Assembly (NCBI GenBank): GCA_038322995.1
Contig: JBBQGM010000010.1
Location: forward strand, 1-64,000
Reading direction: 5' to 3'
DNA: 64,000 nt
Source of the DNA: QHXQ01 sp038322995
GTDB taxonomy: Bacteria; Acidobacteriota; Blastocatellia; Pyrinomonadales; Pyrinomonadaceae
Notes under the pieces: generated by a model
The model's database searches: none
What the model saw: only the letters and a program-made list of their open reading frames with translations
What the model was told of the DNA's origin: nothing
Made by a program: the position numbers and the translations under genes
Shown here: positions 25,292-35,038 of the stretch, in pieces
Position numbering within the stretch: the stretch's first letter is position 1
How the letters are laid out: every line of letters starts with the position of its first letter

Positions 25292-25622
25292 TGCACTGCG
25301 GAACTATTACCTGTGAGGCAGCAAGGTACATCATGCTGTTTATGTACCTTAAGATTAGCGGAAGGCGTTAGCGGTGTCTGCACTTACGACTGCTCTTTGC
25401 TCTCTCCGACTGCGGGCGTCAGCGCCAAAGCCTTCGCTAACTCCGCTGCGATTGTGACCTGTAACGCTGCCGCGATTTGCGGGGGCGGGCCGAACCGCCC
25501 TGTTGTAGCTTTCCGCAGTTTGTGTAAAACTTCGCGCCCGCAACCCCAGAGCGCACGATGCGCTGATTTTTACACGAGGCCGTTAAAAGTTTCTCGCTTA
25601 CCAGACAAACACGCACAGCTTG
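25292..25622. other. intergenic region upstream of the second propeller kinase
   Basis: About 330 bases without a convincing gene. Contains a perfect 9-bp inverted repeat AAGGTACAT (25323-25331) / ATGTACCTT (25342-25350), a possible operator, described separately. Confidence 0.6.
25323..25350. promoter_or_regulatory. inverted repeat upstream of the kinase gene
   Basis: AAGGTACAT and ATGTACCTT separated by 10 bases, about 270 bp before the kinase start. It contains TACCT, also the core of the four 19-bp dyads further downstream, but the spacing differs. Assignment as an operator is inference. Confidence 0.35.
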
Positions 25623-28600
25623 ATGATGAAAGCGCAGCGCCACGTTACACTGTACCTTTGCGGGCTGCTCTGGTTGCTCGCAACTGTGTCCGTGCGCGCC
25701 GAACGCCTGCCCGTCAGAATCTACACTTCAGCCGACGGCCTGGGCAGCAGTTTCGTGAGCAATCTCATGCGCGACTCGCATGGCTTTTTATGGCTCTGTA
25801 CGCGCGATGGCCTGAGCCGCTTCGACGGTGTGCATTTCGTCACTTATCAGGTCAGCGATAGAAACGCGCCGCCCGGCATCGAGCAGATGCTCGAAACGAG
25901 CAAAGGCATTTACTGGATCGTCACCACCGGCGGGCTGTACCGCTTCGACCCCGCCGCCGCGCCTGCCACGAATAGCAACTCGAACACAGACCGCCCGATC
26001 CTCAACGCCGAGTTAATGGGCGAACAGCGCGCCGTTATCTATGAAGACCGACACGGCAACCTCTGGGCGGGCGGCGATGGGCTTTATCAATTGACAGAAA
26101 AGGACGGGAAAATTTATGCGCAGCAGGTGGAGTTGCATTTGCCGGCGAATCCGGCCAGCGAGTTCGCCGTCGTCGCCATCCGCGAAGGACAGGATGGCAG
26201 CCTCTGGCTGGTCACGTCCTGGGGCCTCGTGCGGCGGCTGCCGGACGGGCGCGAGATTTTCTACCGCGCTTCGGCCCGCACCGATGCCTCGATTTCAGTG
26301 CTGGCCGACCGCGCCGGGCGGATTTGGCTCGGCCGCACATCCGGTGTCTATATCATCAAGCCTGAACCGCTCGCCGAACTGGCCCGACTCGGCGGTCTGA
26401 CAGTGCGCGAGTTAGATGGTTTAGCGAAGGTGCAGACGCACGGCGAAAGCGGGGTCAGCCTACCCGAAAGGGCGGGCGAAATTTTTAAGTACACTGGCCT
26501 CGGCAGCCCTGCCTACGGTAAGTATTTGTATCAGACCACGGACGGGCACATTTGGATCTCCGCTGGCGACGGGGTGATCGAATACGACGGGCGCGCGTTG
26601 CATGCATATACGCCCGCGCAGGGCTTGCTCAAAGGCGGCGGGCAGATGGTCGAGGACGCGACCGGCAATCTCTGGCTGGGCTGGCCGAACGGGCTGATGC
26701 GGCTCGACCGCCGGGGCTTGACCACCTACGACCTGGCCGACGGATTAAAAAACCTTGCGATCCTCACCATCAACGAAAGCCAGGACGGCAAGCTAAACGT
26801 CGCCACCAACGATTTTTACTTGAGCCGATTCGTTGATAAAGGATTTGAAACCCTGCGCCCGCCGCTGCCACCCGCCGCTAAGGCCCTGTGGACGGCCAAC
26901 CCGATCTATCAGGATCACATGGGCGAGTGGTGGCTGCTGACGAATGAGAAGCTTTATCGCTTTGCCGCCGCACCGACCTTCGCCGCGCTGGCCGGGCAGC
27001 GGCCGCTGGCCACTTACACAAGCCGCGACGGGTTGAAGGGCGACCAGCTATTTCACATCTTTGAAGACTCGCAAGGCGCTTTGTGGGTCAGCGTGCGCGG
27101 CGCAAACTCCGCCCAGATCGGCTTATCAAGATGGACGCGGGCCACGGACAAGTTTTACACCTTCTCCGCGGCGGAAAATTTCCCGCCGGCTAAATCCACC
27201 TCGGCCTTCGCCGAAGACCGCGCTGGTAATCTCTGGGTGGGCTTCTACGAAGGCGGGCTGGCGCGCTATGCCGCCAACCGTTTCACCGAATTCACCACGG
27301 TCGATGGGGTGCCCGACGGTCTGATCACAGCGTTGCATTTAGACCGCCAGGGCCGACTGTGGGTGGCCTCGGCGCTGAGCGGGCTTAGTCGGCTGGATGA
27401 CCCGAGCGCCGCGCATCCCCGCTTTGTCACGGTCACGACCGACAACGGCTTGGCCAGCAACAACGTCCGCTCCCTGACCGAAGATGCGTACGGTAACATT
27501 TATGCCGGCACGGCGCGTGGGATTGATAAGCTCGCGCCGGACGCGACCCGCATACAGCACTATTCGGTCAAAGATGGCTTGGCCGGCGATTTCGTCAACG
27601 TCGCCTTTCGGGATCGCACGGGTGCGCTGTGGTTCGGCACGCCGAACGGCCTCTCGCGGCTCGTGCCTGAAGCGAGGCGCGACACCAGCGCGCCGGCGGT
27701 ATGGTTGGGCGGGCTGCGCATCGCGGGCGAGAGTCGCCCGCTGCCCGAACTTGGGAGCGCGGAACTTTCCGATCTCGAACTAGCGCACACGCAGAACAGT
27801 TTGCAGATCGACTTCTTCGGCATCGACTTCAACGCGGGCGGGGCGTTACGCTACGAGTACATGCTTGAAGGGGCCGACCGCGCCTGGAGCGCGCCGACCG
27901 AACAGCGCACGGTTAATTACGCCAACCTCGCGCCCGGCTCGTACCGCTTTCTGGTCAAGGCTGGTAACGATGGCGGATTAGCAGCGGCGCGCCCGGCAAT
28001 GATCTCATTTCGCATCCTGCCACCCGTCTGGCGGCGCTGGTGGTTCCTTACGCTCGCCGCCGCGCTGATCGGGTTGGCGCTGTACAGACTCGACCGTTTT
28101 CGTAGCGCCCGCCTCGACGAACGCAGGCGCGCCGAAGAGTCTCTGCGCCGCGTGCGCGAAGAGCGCATACGTGAGCTTGAGCGTGTGCGGACGCGCATCG
28201 CCACCGATTTGCACGACGACATCGGCTCCAGCTTGACGCAGATTTCCATCTTAAGCGAAGTGGTACGCCAGCGCCTGGGCGATAAAGAGGCGCAGGCCGC
28301 GCAACCGCTTCAACTGATCGCCACTTCATCGCGCGAACTCGTTGATTCGATGAGTGACATCGTCTGGGCTATCAATCCAGAAAAGGATCACTTGAGCGAC
28401 TTGACGCAGCGTATGCGCCGGTTCGCCAGCGATGTGTTCACCGCCCGCAATATTGAGTTTCGTCTACTCATTCCCGGCGCGGAGCAAGATATACAGATGG
28501 GCGCGAATATGCGGCGGGAGCTTTTTCTCGTCTTCAAAGAGGGCATCAACAATATGATCAAGCACTCCGGCTGCACAGCGGCAGAGATCGAGTTTCAAAT

Positions 28601-28808
28601 CGAAGCTGAGCGGCTCGCTTTGAGATTGAGCGATAACGGCAAGGGATTTGATCCGACACTTGAGAGCGACGGCCATGGCTTGATGAGCATGCGCGAGCGC
28701 GCGAAGAGTCTGGGCGGTCAACTCGAATTCGTCTCACAGCAAGGCACTGGCACAACCGTTACTCTCAAAGTTCCGCTCAACTCCACGCAGCCGATGGAGC
28801 GCGCGTGA
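25623..28808 (+). CDS. hybrid beta-propeller sensor histidine kinase (Reg_prop/Y_Y_Y/HisKA_3)
   Basis: 1061 residues from ATG 25623 (a second ATG follows at once). Signal peptide HVTLYLCGLLWLLATVSVRA, a two-part propeller of Reg_prop repeats (SADGLGSSFVSNLMRDSHGF; LWLCTRDGLSRFDG; LWFGTPNGLSRL), a Y_Y_Y domain (YEYMLEGADRAWS; GSYRFLVKAGNDGG), one membrane helix (WFLTLAAALIGLALYRL, ~802), a HisKA_3 domain with His near 864 (RIATDLHDDIGSSLTQI) and a HATPase domain (VFKEGINNMIKHS; LSDNGKGFDP). Partner regulator follows 90 bp downstream. An Asn-Ser rich patch (NSNSN) interrupts one blade. Confidence 0.92.
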   Translation: MMKAQRHVTLYLCGLLWLLATVSVRAERLPVRIYTSADGLGSSFVSNLMRDSHGFLWLCTRDGLSRFDGVHFVTYQVSDRNAPPGIEQMLETSKGIYWIVTTGGLYRFDPAAAPATNSNSNTDRPILNAELMGEQRAVIYEDRHGNLWAGGDGLYQLTEKDGKIYAQQVELHLPANPASEFAVVAIREGQDGSLWLVTSWGLVRRLPDGREIFYRASARTDASISVLADRAGRIWLGRTSGVYIIKPEPLAELARLGGLTVRELDGLAKVQTHGESGVSLPERAGEIFKYTGLGSPAYGKYLYQTTDGHIWISAGDGVIEYDGRALHAYTPAQGLLKGGGQMVEDATGNLWLGWPNGLMRLDRRGLTTYDLADGLKNLAILTINESQDGKLNVATNDFYLSRFVDKGFETLRPPLPPAAKALWTANPIYQDHMGEWWLLTNEKLYRFAAAPTFAALAGQRPLATYTSRDGLKGDQLFHIFEDSQGALWVSVRGANSAQIGLSRWTRATDKFYTFSAAENFPPAKSTSAFAEDRAGNLWVGFYEGGLARYAANRFTEFTTVDGVPDGLITALHLDRQGRLWVASALSGLSRLDDPSAAHPRFVTVTTDNGLASNNVRSLTEDAYGNIYAGTARGIDKLAPDATRIQHYSVKDGLAGDFVNVAFRDRTGALWFGTPNGLSRLVPEARRDTSAPAVWLGGLRIAGESRPLPELGSAELSDLELAHTQNSLQIDFFGIDFNAGGALRYEYMLEGADRAWSAPTEQRTVNYANLAPGSYRFLVKAGNDGGLAAARPAMISFRILPPVWRRWWFLTLAAALIGLALYRLDRFRSARLDERRRAEESLRRVREERIRELERVRTRIATDLHDDIGSSLTQISILSEVVRQRLGDKEAQAAQPLQLIATSSRELVDSMSDIVWAINPEKDHLSDLTQRMRRFASDVFTARNIEFRLLIPGAEQDIQMGANMRRELFLVFKEGINNMIKHSGCTAAEIEFQIEAERLALRLSDNGKGFDPTLESDGHGLMSMRERAKSLGGQLEFVSQQGTGTTVTLKVPLNSTQPMERA

Positions 28809-28813
28809 TACTT

Positions 28814-28832
28814 ACTACCTGAACAAGTGGTG
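28814..28832. promoter_or_regulatory. 19-bp dyad, copy 1 (upstream of NarL-type regulator)
   Basis: ACTACCTGAACAAGTGGTG, centred about 76 bp before the ATG at 28899. Half-sites ACTACCTG and CAAGTGGT, spacer AA. One of four related copies. Confidence 0.55.
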
Positions 28833-28898
28833 CAGCAGCTTCAATCAGCGCGTAAGCTCAAGCCTTGAACGACACTTCGTCCGCGGAGGTAAAGGCTT

Positions 28899-29585
28899 AT
28901 GCTGGAAGAGAATCAGATCACAATGGAAAGATCGATACCACTACCGGCGACGATCAAAGTCGCCATCATTGAAGATCGGCGCGAGATACGCGATGGTCTC
29001 GCGATGCTGATTGGCGGCACGGAAGGCTTTCGCTGCACCGGCGGTTTTCGCTCGATGGAAGAGGCGCTCGCTAAGATCAGCTTTGAGTTGCCGGATATCG
29101 CGCTCTGCGACATCGGCTTGCCGGGCATGAGCGGCATTGAAGGGATGCGAATTTTGAAAGAGCGCTACCCGGATTTGCTGCTGTTGATGCTCACGGTCTA
29201 CGACGATGACGAAAGAATCTTTGACGCCCTCTGCGCCGGTGCCTGCGGCTATCTCTTGAAGAAAACGCCGCCCGCGCGGCTGCTCGAAAGCCTCAAAGAA
29301 TCGGTTAACGGCGGCTCGCCCATGTCGCCGGAAGTTGCGCGCCGCGTGATCGCGCTGTTTCGCGACATCCGACCGCCGGAGCGCGCTGACTACGAACTCA
29401 CGCCGCATGAAACGCGGCTCTTAAAACTGCTGGTTGAAGGCCATAATTATAAGACGGCTGCGTTAGAATTAAACGTGAGCATCAACACCATCTCCTTTCA
29501 CATGCGGCACATTTACGAGAAACTACAAGTCCACTCAAAGAGCGAAGCCGTCGCTAAAGCTCTGCGCGACCGGCTCGTCAACTAA
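28899..29585 (+). CDS. NarL/FixJ-family response regulator
   Basis: 228 residues from ATG 28899 (AGGTAAAGG upstream). Receiver ~18-140 with IIEDRREIRDGL, phospho-acceptor Asp71 (IALCDIGLPGMSG), LTVYDDDERIF and conserved Lys (CGYLLKKTPPARL). The LuxR-type HTH is at the end: LTPHETRLLKLLVEGHNYKT, AALELNVSINTISFHMRHIY and LQVHSKSEAVAKAL. Almost certainly the partner of the kinase ending at 28808. It is a candidate to bind the four 19-bp dyads found between here and 35.3 kb. Confidence 0.93.
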   Translation: MLEENQITMERSIPLPATIKVAIIEDRREIRDGLAMLIGGTEGFRCTGGFRSMEEALAKISFELPDIALCDIGLPGMSGIEGMRILKERYPDLLLLMLTVYDDDERIFDALCAGACGYLLKKTPPARLLESLKESVNGGSPMSPEVARRVIALFRDIRPPERADYELTPHETRLLKLLVEGHNYKTAALELNVSINTISFHMRHIYEKLQVHSKSEAVAKALRDRLVN

Positions 29586-29686
29586 ACCGCGCACACAGCA
29601 AAATCCGATACAAGCGTAGTGCTCTCTGCCTGCGCTCGTTGCCTCCTCAGCGGCAACCTTCGTCTGCGACTTCATCTGCATTCTTT

Positions 29687-29705
29687 ACCACCTGAATAAG
29701 TGGGG
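29687..29705. promoter_or_regulatory. 19-bp dyad, copy 2 (upstream of globin remnant)
   Basis: ACCACCTGAATAAGTGGGG, about 50 bp before the globin-like fragment. Matches copy 1 except at four positions. Confidence 0.5.
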
Positions 29706-29755
29706 AAGCGCCTGCGTCATCTGGCGTAGCACGCTATGCGCGCCTTCATTGCCTG

Positions 29756-29950
29756 CCGGAAATGCTGCCCACCATGCAAACTCTCGGCGCGCGGCCCACG
29801 GCTTACGGTGTCAGGGCTGAAGCCTACCAGACGGTGGGCGCGGCTTTGCTCTGGACGCTAGGGCAGGGTCTCGGCGCAGGCTTCACACCTGAAGTTAAAC
29901 AAGCGTGGACAGCCGGGTCCACGCCGCGGGCGGCGGCGATGCCGAGTGGC
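29756..29950 (+). pseudogene. globin gene remnant
   Basis: Frame reads MLPTMQTLGARPTAYGVRAE, then YQTVGAALLWTLGQGLGAGF and TPEVKQAWTA, matching residues ~75-135 of the intact globin at 35364 (ALGGRHVGYGVRNKDYNTVG; ALLWTLQQGLGDAFTP). The proximal His of GRH is Pro here (ARPTAYG), the first ~70 residues are absent, and after AWTA the match is lost to a frameshift. A dead paralogue. Confidence 0.75.
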
Positions 29951-30011
29951 GTGCCTGCTGTTCTGGCCAACGCTGCCTGAAGCAGGGCAGCAGGGCAGCG
30001 CGCCACACATC

Positions 30012-30030
30012 ACTACCTATGTATGTGGTG
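30012..30030. promoter_or_regulatory. 19-bp dyad, copy 3 (upstream of beta-helix gene)
   Basis: ACTACCTATGTATGTGGTG, centred about 80 bp before the ATG at 30101, a similar distance to copy 1 and its gene. Confidence 0.55.
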
Positions 30031-30100
30031 CTTCGAGCGCGCTACTTAGCTTATTTATTTAACCAGCAAGTGGAGACTAACTTTGATAGAGGAGATAGAG

Positions 30101-31345
30101 ATGAAAACACAAAAGGACACAACGACACGCACGCGGCGCATGGTCAGTCTCGTACTGGCTACAATCGGTTCGCTGTTTTTCCTGACGGCCACAGCTTCAG
30201 CCAGGATCATTACAGTCACCGGCACGGGCGACACCATCGCGCTCGACGGCAAAGTCACATTGCGCGAAGCCATGACGGCAGCCAACACAAACTTTGCTTC
30301 TGGTGACGCCCCGGCGGGCGACGCGGGCCTCGACGTTATTCATTTCAACATTCCCGGCGGCGCGTTCCACACCATCACATTGGCCTCAGAACTGCCGCCC
30401 ACGCCGGAGCCGCTGACGATTGACGGCACATCGCAGCCGGGCTTCGCGGGCCCGCCCGTCATCGAATTGAACGGCAACAACGTGGCCGCGACGGGCCTGT
30501 TCATTTTCGGCGGCAACAGTGTGGTGAAAGGGCTTGTGCTTAATCGCTTCACGGGTAATGCAATTATTCTCTCAACCAAGGACTTGAACTTCGTCGTCGG
30601 CAATTACATTGGCACAAACGCGAGCGGCACGAGCGTTCTCGGCAACGGGCAGGATGGAGTTAGCATTCAAAATACGTCGAAATTTAACACCATTGGCGGG
30701 AGCGGCGCGTTGCGCAACGTCATCTCCGGTAATGGCTCGAACGGTGTTACCGTCAATGGTGGCTCCTTTAATACTATTCAGGGCAATTATATCGGCACCA
30801 ATGCGGCGGGCACGGCCGCGCTCGGCAATGCTAGTAGCGGCATCCGAATTTTCACCGCCAATAATATCGTCGGCGGCACGGGGGCCGGCGCGGCGAACGT
30901 CGTTGCAGGTAATGTGACCGGAGTCAGTCTTGAAGGTGCTGGCGCGACTGGCAATCAAGTGCAGGGCAACTTGATCGGCACAAATGCCGCCGGCACGGCT
31001 GCGCTCGCCAACACGCAGGAAGGCGTGTATATCAGCGCCCCAAACAATATCGTCGGCGGCACGACGGCTTCAGCGCGCAATCTCATTTCCGGCAATCGCT
31101 TTGGCCTCTACATCACCGGCGATACGACGATGGGGAATCAGATACAGGGCAACTACATCGGTACTAATCTCAGCGGTAATGCTGCTGTCGGCAATACCGA
31201 AAACGGCATTACCATCTTCGACGCTCCAACCAACAGCATGGCGGCACAAGCGCCGGAGCGGGCAATCTCATCTCCGGCAATGCAAGCAACGGCGTCCTCA
31301 TCAACAGTAGCAGCGCGACAGGTAATCAAGTGCAGGGAAACCTGA
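30101..31345 (+). CDS. secreted beta-helix protein, N-terminal part (gene frameshifted near 31239)
   Basis: Starts ATG 30101 (GGAGATAGAG upstream). Signal peptide VSLVLATIGSLFFLTATASA, a CSLREA-like opening (DGKVTLREAMTAANTN), then parallel beta-helix built from ~70-residue repeats of the type QGNYIGTNAAGTAALGN, NIVGGT and NLISGN. Near 31239 one base is missing (AGCAT-GGCGGC where the repeat pattern expects ATTGGCGGC); the true continuation is in the frame of 31330-34860. Residues after DAPTNS in this frame are out of register. Together the parts would give about 1,590 residues. Confidence 0.8.
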   Translation: MKTQKDTTTRTRRMVSLVLATIGSLFFLTATASARIITVTGTGDTIALDGKVTLREAMTAANTNFASGDAPAGDAGLDVIHFNIPGGAFHTITLASELPPTPEPLTIDGTSQPGFAGPPVIELNGNNVAATGLFIFGGNSVVKGLVLNRFTGNAIILSTKDLNFVVGNYIGTNASGTSVLGNGQDGVSIQNTSKFNTIGGSGALRNVISGNGSNGVTVNGGSFNTIQGNYIGTNAAGTAALGNASSGIRIFTANNIVGGTGAGAANVVAGNVTGVSLEGAGATGNQVQGNLIGTNAAGTAALANTQEGVYISAPNNIVGGTTASARNLISGNRFGLYITGDTTMGNQIQGNYIGTNLSGNAAVGNTENGITIFDAPTNSMAAQAPERAISSPAMQATASSSTVAARQVIKCRET

Positions 31346-34300
31346 TCGGGACGAATGCCAACGGCGACGCCGCGCTCGGTAACGCCAGCTACGGTATTCG
31401 CATCATCGGCGCAGCGAACAACACGGTGGGCGGCACGACGACGGCGGCGCGCAACATCATCTCCGGCAACGCGCGCGGCCTGAGTATCGAGACTGTCGCG
31501 GCGACGGGGAACTTGGTTCAAGGCAACTACATCGGACTCAACCCCGCGGGCACAGGGACGCTCCCCAACAACGGCTCCGGCGTCGAAGTTTCAGGCGTCA
31601 ACAACTTAATCGGCGGCACCGCATCCGGTGCGGGCAACGTCATCTCCGGCAATGCAAACGATGGCGTGACTGTCACCGGTAGCAACTCGATGGGCAACAA
31701 GATTCAAGGAAACCTCATCGGGACGAATGCTACGGGCACAGCCGCGCTCGGAAATACATTTGAAGGCGTGCGGGTGATCGACGCGCCCAAGACGTTGATC
31801 GGCGGTACGACGGCGGCGGCGCGCAACATCATCTCCGGCAACTCGCGCGGCATCTCGATTGAAAGCGCGGCGACAGGCAGTCTTGTACAGGGCAACTACA
31901 TCGGCACGGATAGCACCGGCAGCAACGGTCTCGGCAATTCTCAGGAAGGAGTCATGCTCTTGTCATGCTCCAATAACCTGATCGGCGGCACGATCAGGGG
32001 GGCGCGCAACGTCATCTCCGGCAACGCGAATGACGGGGTTCGCATTGGTGGCCCGAATGCGACGATGAATCTCGTGCAGGGCAACTACATCGGCACGAAG
32101 GCGGATGGCGTGACGCTGTTGCCCAACCTCGGAGCCGGAGTTGACGTGTTCGGAGCTTTCAACAACACGTTCGGCGGCACAGCCGCCACGGCGGGCAACG
32201 TCATCGCCGGCAACGGTTACGCGGGCGCGCTGATTCAATCGGGGAGCGGCAATGCGCTGCTTGGCAACTCATTCTTCAACAACGCCCGGCTCGCAATTGA
32301 TCTCGACCGGAACGACATCATTGGCCTGCTCGCCAACGATCAAGGTGATCCAGACCCCGGCGCAAACAAGCATCAGAATTATCCGCTGCTCACCTCCGTC
32401 ATCGTCTCCGGCGGCAACACCAGCATCCTCGGCAAACTCAACAGCACACCCAACAAACAGTTCCGCGTCGAGTTCTTTGCCAACAGCGCGTGCAGCAACG
32501 CAGGCTTCGGCGAAGGGCAAGTCTTTCTCGGCACCACTTCGGTCACGACGGACGCCAATGGCGACGCCGCGCTTAACACGACGCTGCCGGTTGCGCCCGC
32601 CGGCCAGTTCATCACCGCGACCGCCACGAGTCCTGACAACGACACTTCGGAATTCTCGCCGTGCGCGCTCGTCGGCGGCCCAAACCCCGGTGTGCTTCAG
32701 TTCGTCAGCAACTTCTTCATCAACTCCGAATCCGACGGCACAGCCAAGATCACCGTCACCCGTTCAAGCGGGCTGCTTGGCACCGTGTCGGTGCACTACG
32801 CGACGAGCGACGGAGTGGCCACCGCGCCGGCCGATTATGCGACCACGAGTGGCGATTTAACTTTCGCCGATGGCGAAGTCATCAAGACGTTCACCGTCCC
32901 CGTCGTTGACGACGGCGTGCCCGAATCGCAGGAGACGCTAAATCTGACGTTAAGCGCCCCGACGGGCGGCGCGGCGCTCGGCGCAAATGGCGCTGCTCAG
33001 CTTTACATCAACGATGCCGATCCGAACTATCCGGGGACAAGTTTTTCGGACGCCAGCGTTGTCGAAGGCAACAGCGGGACAGTCAACGCGGTGTTCCACA
33101 TCACCGTCACCACGCACGCCGCTGTTGTGACTGTCGGCTACACCACGACAGACGGCACGGCTCAGGCCGGCACGGATTATCAGGCGACGAGCGGCACGCT
33201 GACCTTCAATCCCGGCGAGACGAGCAAGGACGTGAACGTGCCCGTGATCGGCGACACACTGGCCGAAGGCAATGAGGTCTTCTTCTTAAACAGCACCGGG
33301 TTGAGCGCGGGTTTCGTCAACAGAGCGCCGGGTGAAGCCGTCATCATCGACGACGAAGGTTCAGCCGCGCTGTCTTTGGGCGCGGCGACTTACAGCGTTA
33401 ACGAGAACGGCGGCAGCGTTGATGTGCTCGTTAAACGGGTGGGTAGTAGCACGCCCGTCACCGTTGATTATGCGACGATGGATGGCAGCGCCGTCGCCGG
33501 TTCCGACTACACGACGAAGACGGGGACGCTGTCGTTCGCCGCCAACGAAACGGATAAAACAGTCAACATCCCCGTCCTCAACGACGCCCAAAACGAGCCG
33601 GATGAGACTTTCAGCTTCAAGCTCAGTAATCCGGTTAATGTGGTTTTAGGCAGCCCTAACGTGGCGGTCATCACCATTCAAGATGACGACGCGGCGGCAC
33701 CACCGCCGGCCAACGGCGCGGTGCTGATCAGTGAATTCCGCTTCCGCGGCCCTGTCCCCGCGAATGCGCAGACCGACGGGCACTTGGATGAGTTCGTCGA
33801 ACTCTATAACACCACGAACGCCGCGCTCGTCGTCAGCACCGACGATAACTCGGCCGGCTGGGCACTCGTCGCGCACAACGGCGGCGCGCTACCCGTCATC
33901 TTCACCATCCCGAACGGCACAACCATCCCGGCGCGCGGGCATTTCCTCGCCGCCAACGCCAACGGCTACAGCCTGACCGTCGCCGCTGTCGGCGACAGCA
34001 CCTATCAGCCGGACATTTTCGACGGTACCGGCATCGCCTTGTTCCGCACCGCCGCACCCGCCAACTTCGACAGCGCGCACCGGCTCGACGCGGTTGGCTG
34101 CGACAATAATGCCGATCCTGTGCCAGCCCTATTCCGCGAGGGCCCGGGCTTGTCGTTTACCGGCAACAGTGGCGGCGAGTTCAGCTTCGTGCGCAAACTG
34201 ACGACCGGTCTGCCGCAGGACACAGACGACAACGCGCAGGACTTCGCGTTCGTCGCCACTGACGGCGGCACGTACAACGGGCTCCAGGCGCAACTCGGCG

Positions 34301-34860
34301 TGCCCGCGCCGGAGAACTTGAGCAGCCCCATCCAGCGCAACGCGACGATCAAAGCGTCGGTCATCGAGCCGCAGCAGGTGGTCACGGCCGCGCCGAATCG
34401 CGTGCGCGATCTGACGCCCGTCCCGAACGGCGCGCAGGGCACGTTGGAACTGCGTCGCCGGTTCAAGAACAGCACGGGCGCGCCGCTCACGCAGTTGCGC
34501 TTTCGCGTGGTGGACATCACGACGCTCAACACGCCGAACGCGGGCGGCGCGCAGGCCGATCTGCGGTTGTTAAGCTCGGCTGATCTGGGCGGCGTGCAAA
34601 CCAGCGGCGGCGTGCTGACGCTGCGCGGGACGCTGCTCGAAGCAAGTCCGGCGCAACCAAACGGCGGCGGGTTGAACGCGGCGGCGATCATCAACTTGCC
34701 GGGTCAACTCGCGGTCGGCGCGAGCGTTGACGTGCGCTTCGTGATCGGGGTGCAGACGGGCGGGAGCTTCCGCTTCTTCGTCAACGTCGAAGCGCTGACG
34801 AACGAGGCCACCACGGCCAAAGAGGGCGGCCCGAAGTTGGGCGTACCGCTGTCCAGATAG
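31330..34860 (+). CDS. beta-helix / Calx-beta / lamin-tail protein, C-terminal part of the frameshifted gene
   Basis: Continuation of the gene starting at 30101; the continuous frame can be read from about 31240. Order: further beta-helix repeats (GNLIGTNANGDAALGN; NIISGN) to ~350, a beta domain (~350-455), three Calx-beta modules (~455-560, 565-680, 680-790; e.g. VTVDYATMDGSAVAGSDYTT), a lamin-tail/LTD-like domain (NGAVLISEFRFRGP; DEFVELYNTTNAALVV; ~797-970) and a C-terminal beta domain. Large extracellular adhesin- or matrix-like protein; Calx-beta modules usually bind calcium. No sorting signal is obvious. Confidence 0.82.
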   Translation: MQGNLIGTNANGDAALGNASYGIRIIGAANNTVGGTTTAARNIISGNARGLSIETVAATGNLVQGNYIGLNPAGTGTLPNNGSGVEVSGVNNLIGGTASGAGNVISGNANDGVTVTGSNSMGNKIQGNLIGTNATGTAALGNTFEGVRVIDAPKTLIGGTTAAARNIISGNSRGISIESAATGSLVQGNYIGTDSTGSNGLGNSQEGVMLLSCSNNLIGGTIRGARNVISGNANDGVRIGGPNATMNLVQGNYIGTKADGVTLLPNLGAGVDVFGAFNNTFGGTAATAGNVIAGNGYAGALIQSGSGNALLGNSFFNNARLAIDLDRNDIIGLLANDQGDPDPGANKHQNYPLLTSVIVSGGNTSILGKLNSTPNKQFRVEFFANSACSNAGFGEGQVFLGTTSVTTDANGDAALNTTLPVAPAGQFITATATSPDNDTSEFSPCALVGGPNPGVLQFVSNFFINSESDGTAKITVTRSSGLLGTVSVHYATSDGVATAPADYATTSGDLTFADGEVIKTFTVPVVDDGVPESQETLNLTLSAPTGGAALGANGAAQLYINDADPNYPGTSFSDASVVEGNSGTVNAVFHITVTTHAAVVTVGYTTTDGTAQAGTDYQATSGTLTFNPGETSKDVNVPVIGDTLAEGNEVFFLNSTGLSAGFVNRAPGEAVIIDDEGSAALSLGAATYSVNENGGSVDVLVKRVGSSTPVTVDYATMDGSAVAGSDYTTKTGTLSFAANETDKTVNIPVLNDAQNEPDETFSFKLSNPVNVVLGSPNVAVITIQDDDAAAPPPANGAVLISEFRFRGPVPANAQTDGHLDEFVELYNTTNAALVVSTDDNSAGWALVAHNGGALPVIFTIPNGTTIPARGHFLAANANGYSLTVAAVGDSTYQPDIFDGTGIALFRTAAPANFDSAHRLDAVGCDNNADPVPALFREGPGLSFTGNSGGEFSFVRKLTTGLPQDTDDNAQDFAFVATDGGTYNGLQAQLGVPAPENLSSPIQRNATIKASVIEPQQVVTAAPNRVRDLTPVPNGAQGTLELRRRFKNSTGAPLTQLRFRVVDITTLNTPNAGGAQADLRLLSSADLGGVQTSGGVLTLRGTLLEASPAQPNGGGLNAAAIINLPGQLAVGASVDVRFVIGVQTGGSFRFFVNVEALTNEATTAKEGGPKLGVPLSR

Positions 34861-34991
34861 GTGGCACACGACCGAACTTTTGGCTGTATGTAGCAAGCCT
34901 TTGTTTATTCGTGCGGGACTGGCGTGCAGCAAGCTCAACTCGGAGTGTGCAGCAAAGCTGCCGCTCCTTCGCCCTCCGCGCTAAACGCGCG

Positions 34992-35038
34992 ACAGCCACC
35001 GTGCCGGGTTTCGCCCCGCACGGTGGCTGTTTCCTTTC
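34992..35038 (+). terminator. terminator-like hairpin after the beta-helix gene
   Basis: Perfect 13-bp stem ACAGCCACCGTGC (34992-35004) with GCACGGTGGCTGT (35018-35030), loop CGGGTTTCGCCCC, followed by TTCCTTT. About 130 bp after the stop at 34860. Confidence 0.75.

Larger units (their letters stand above)
29586..30100. other. intergenic region with two dyads and a globin remnant
   Basis: 515 bases holding a 19-bp dyad at 29687-29705, a globin gene fragment (29756-29950), and a second dyad at 30012-30030. Otherwise nothing is recognisable. Confidence 0.7.
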
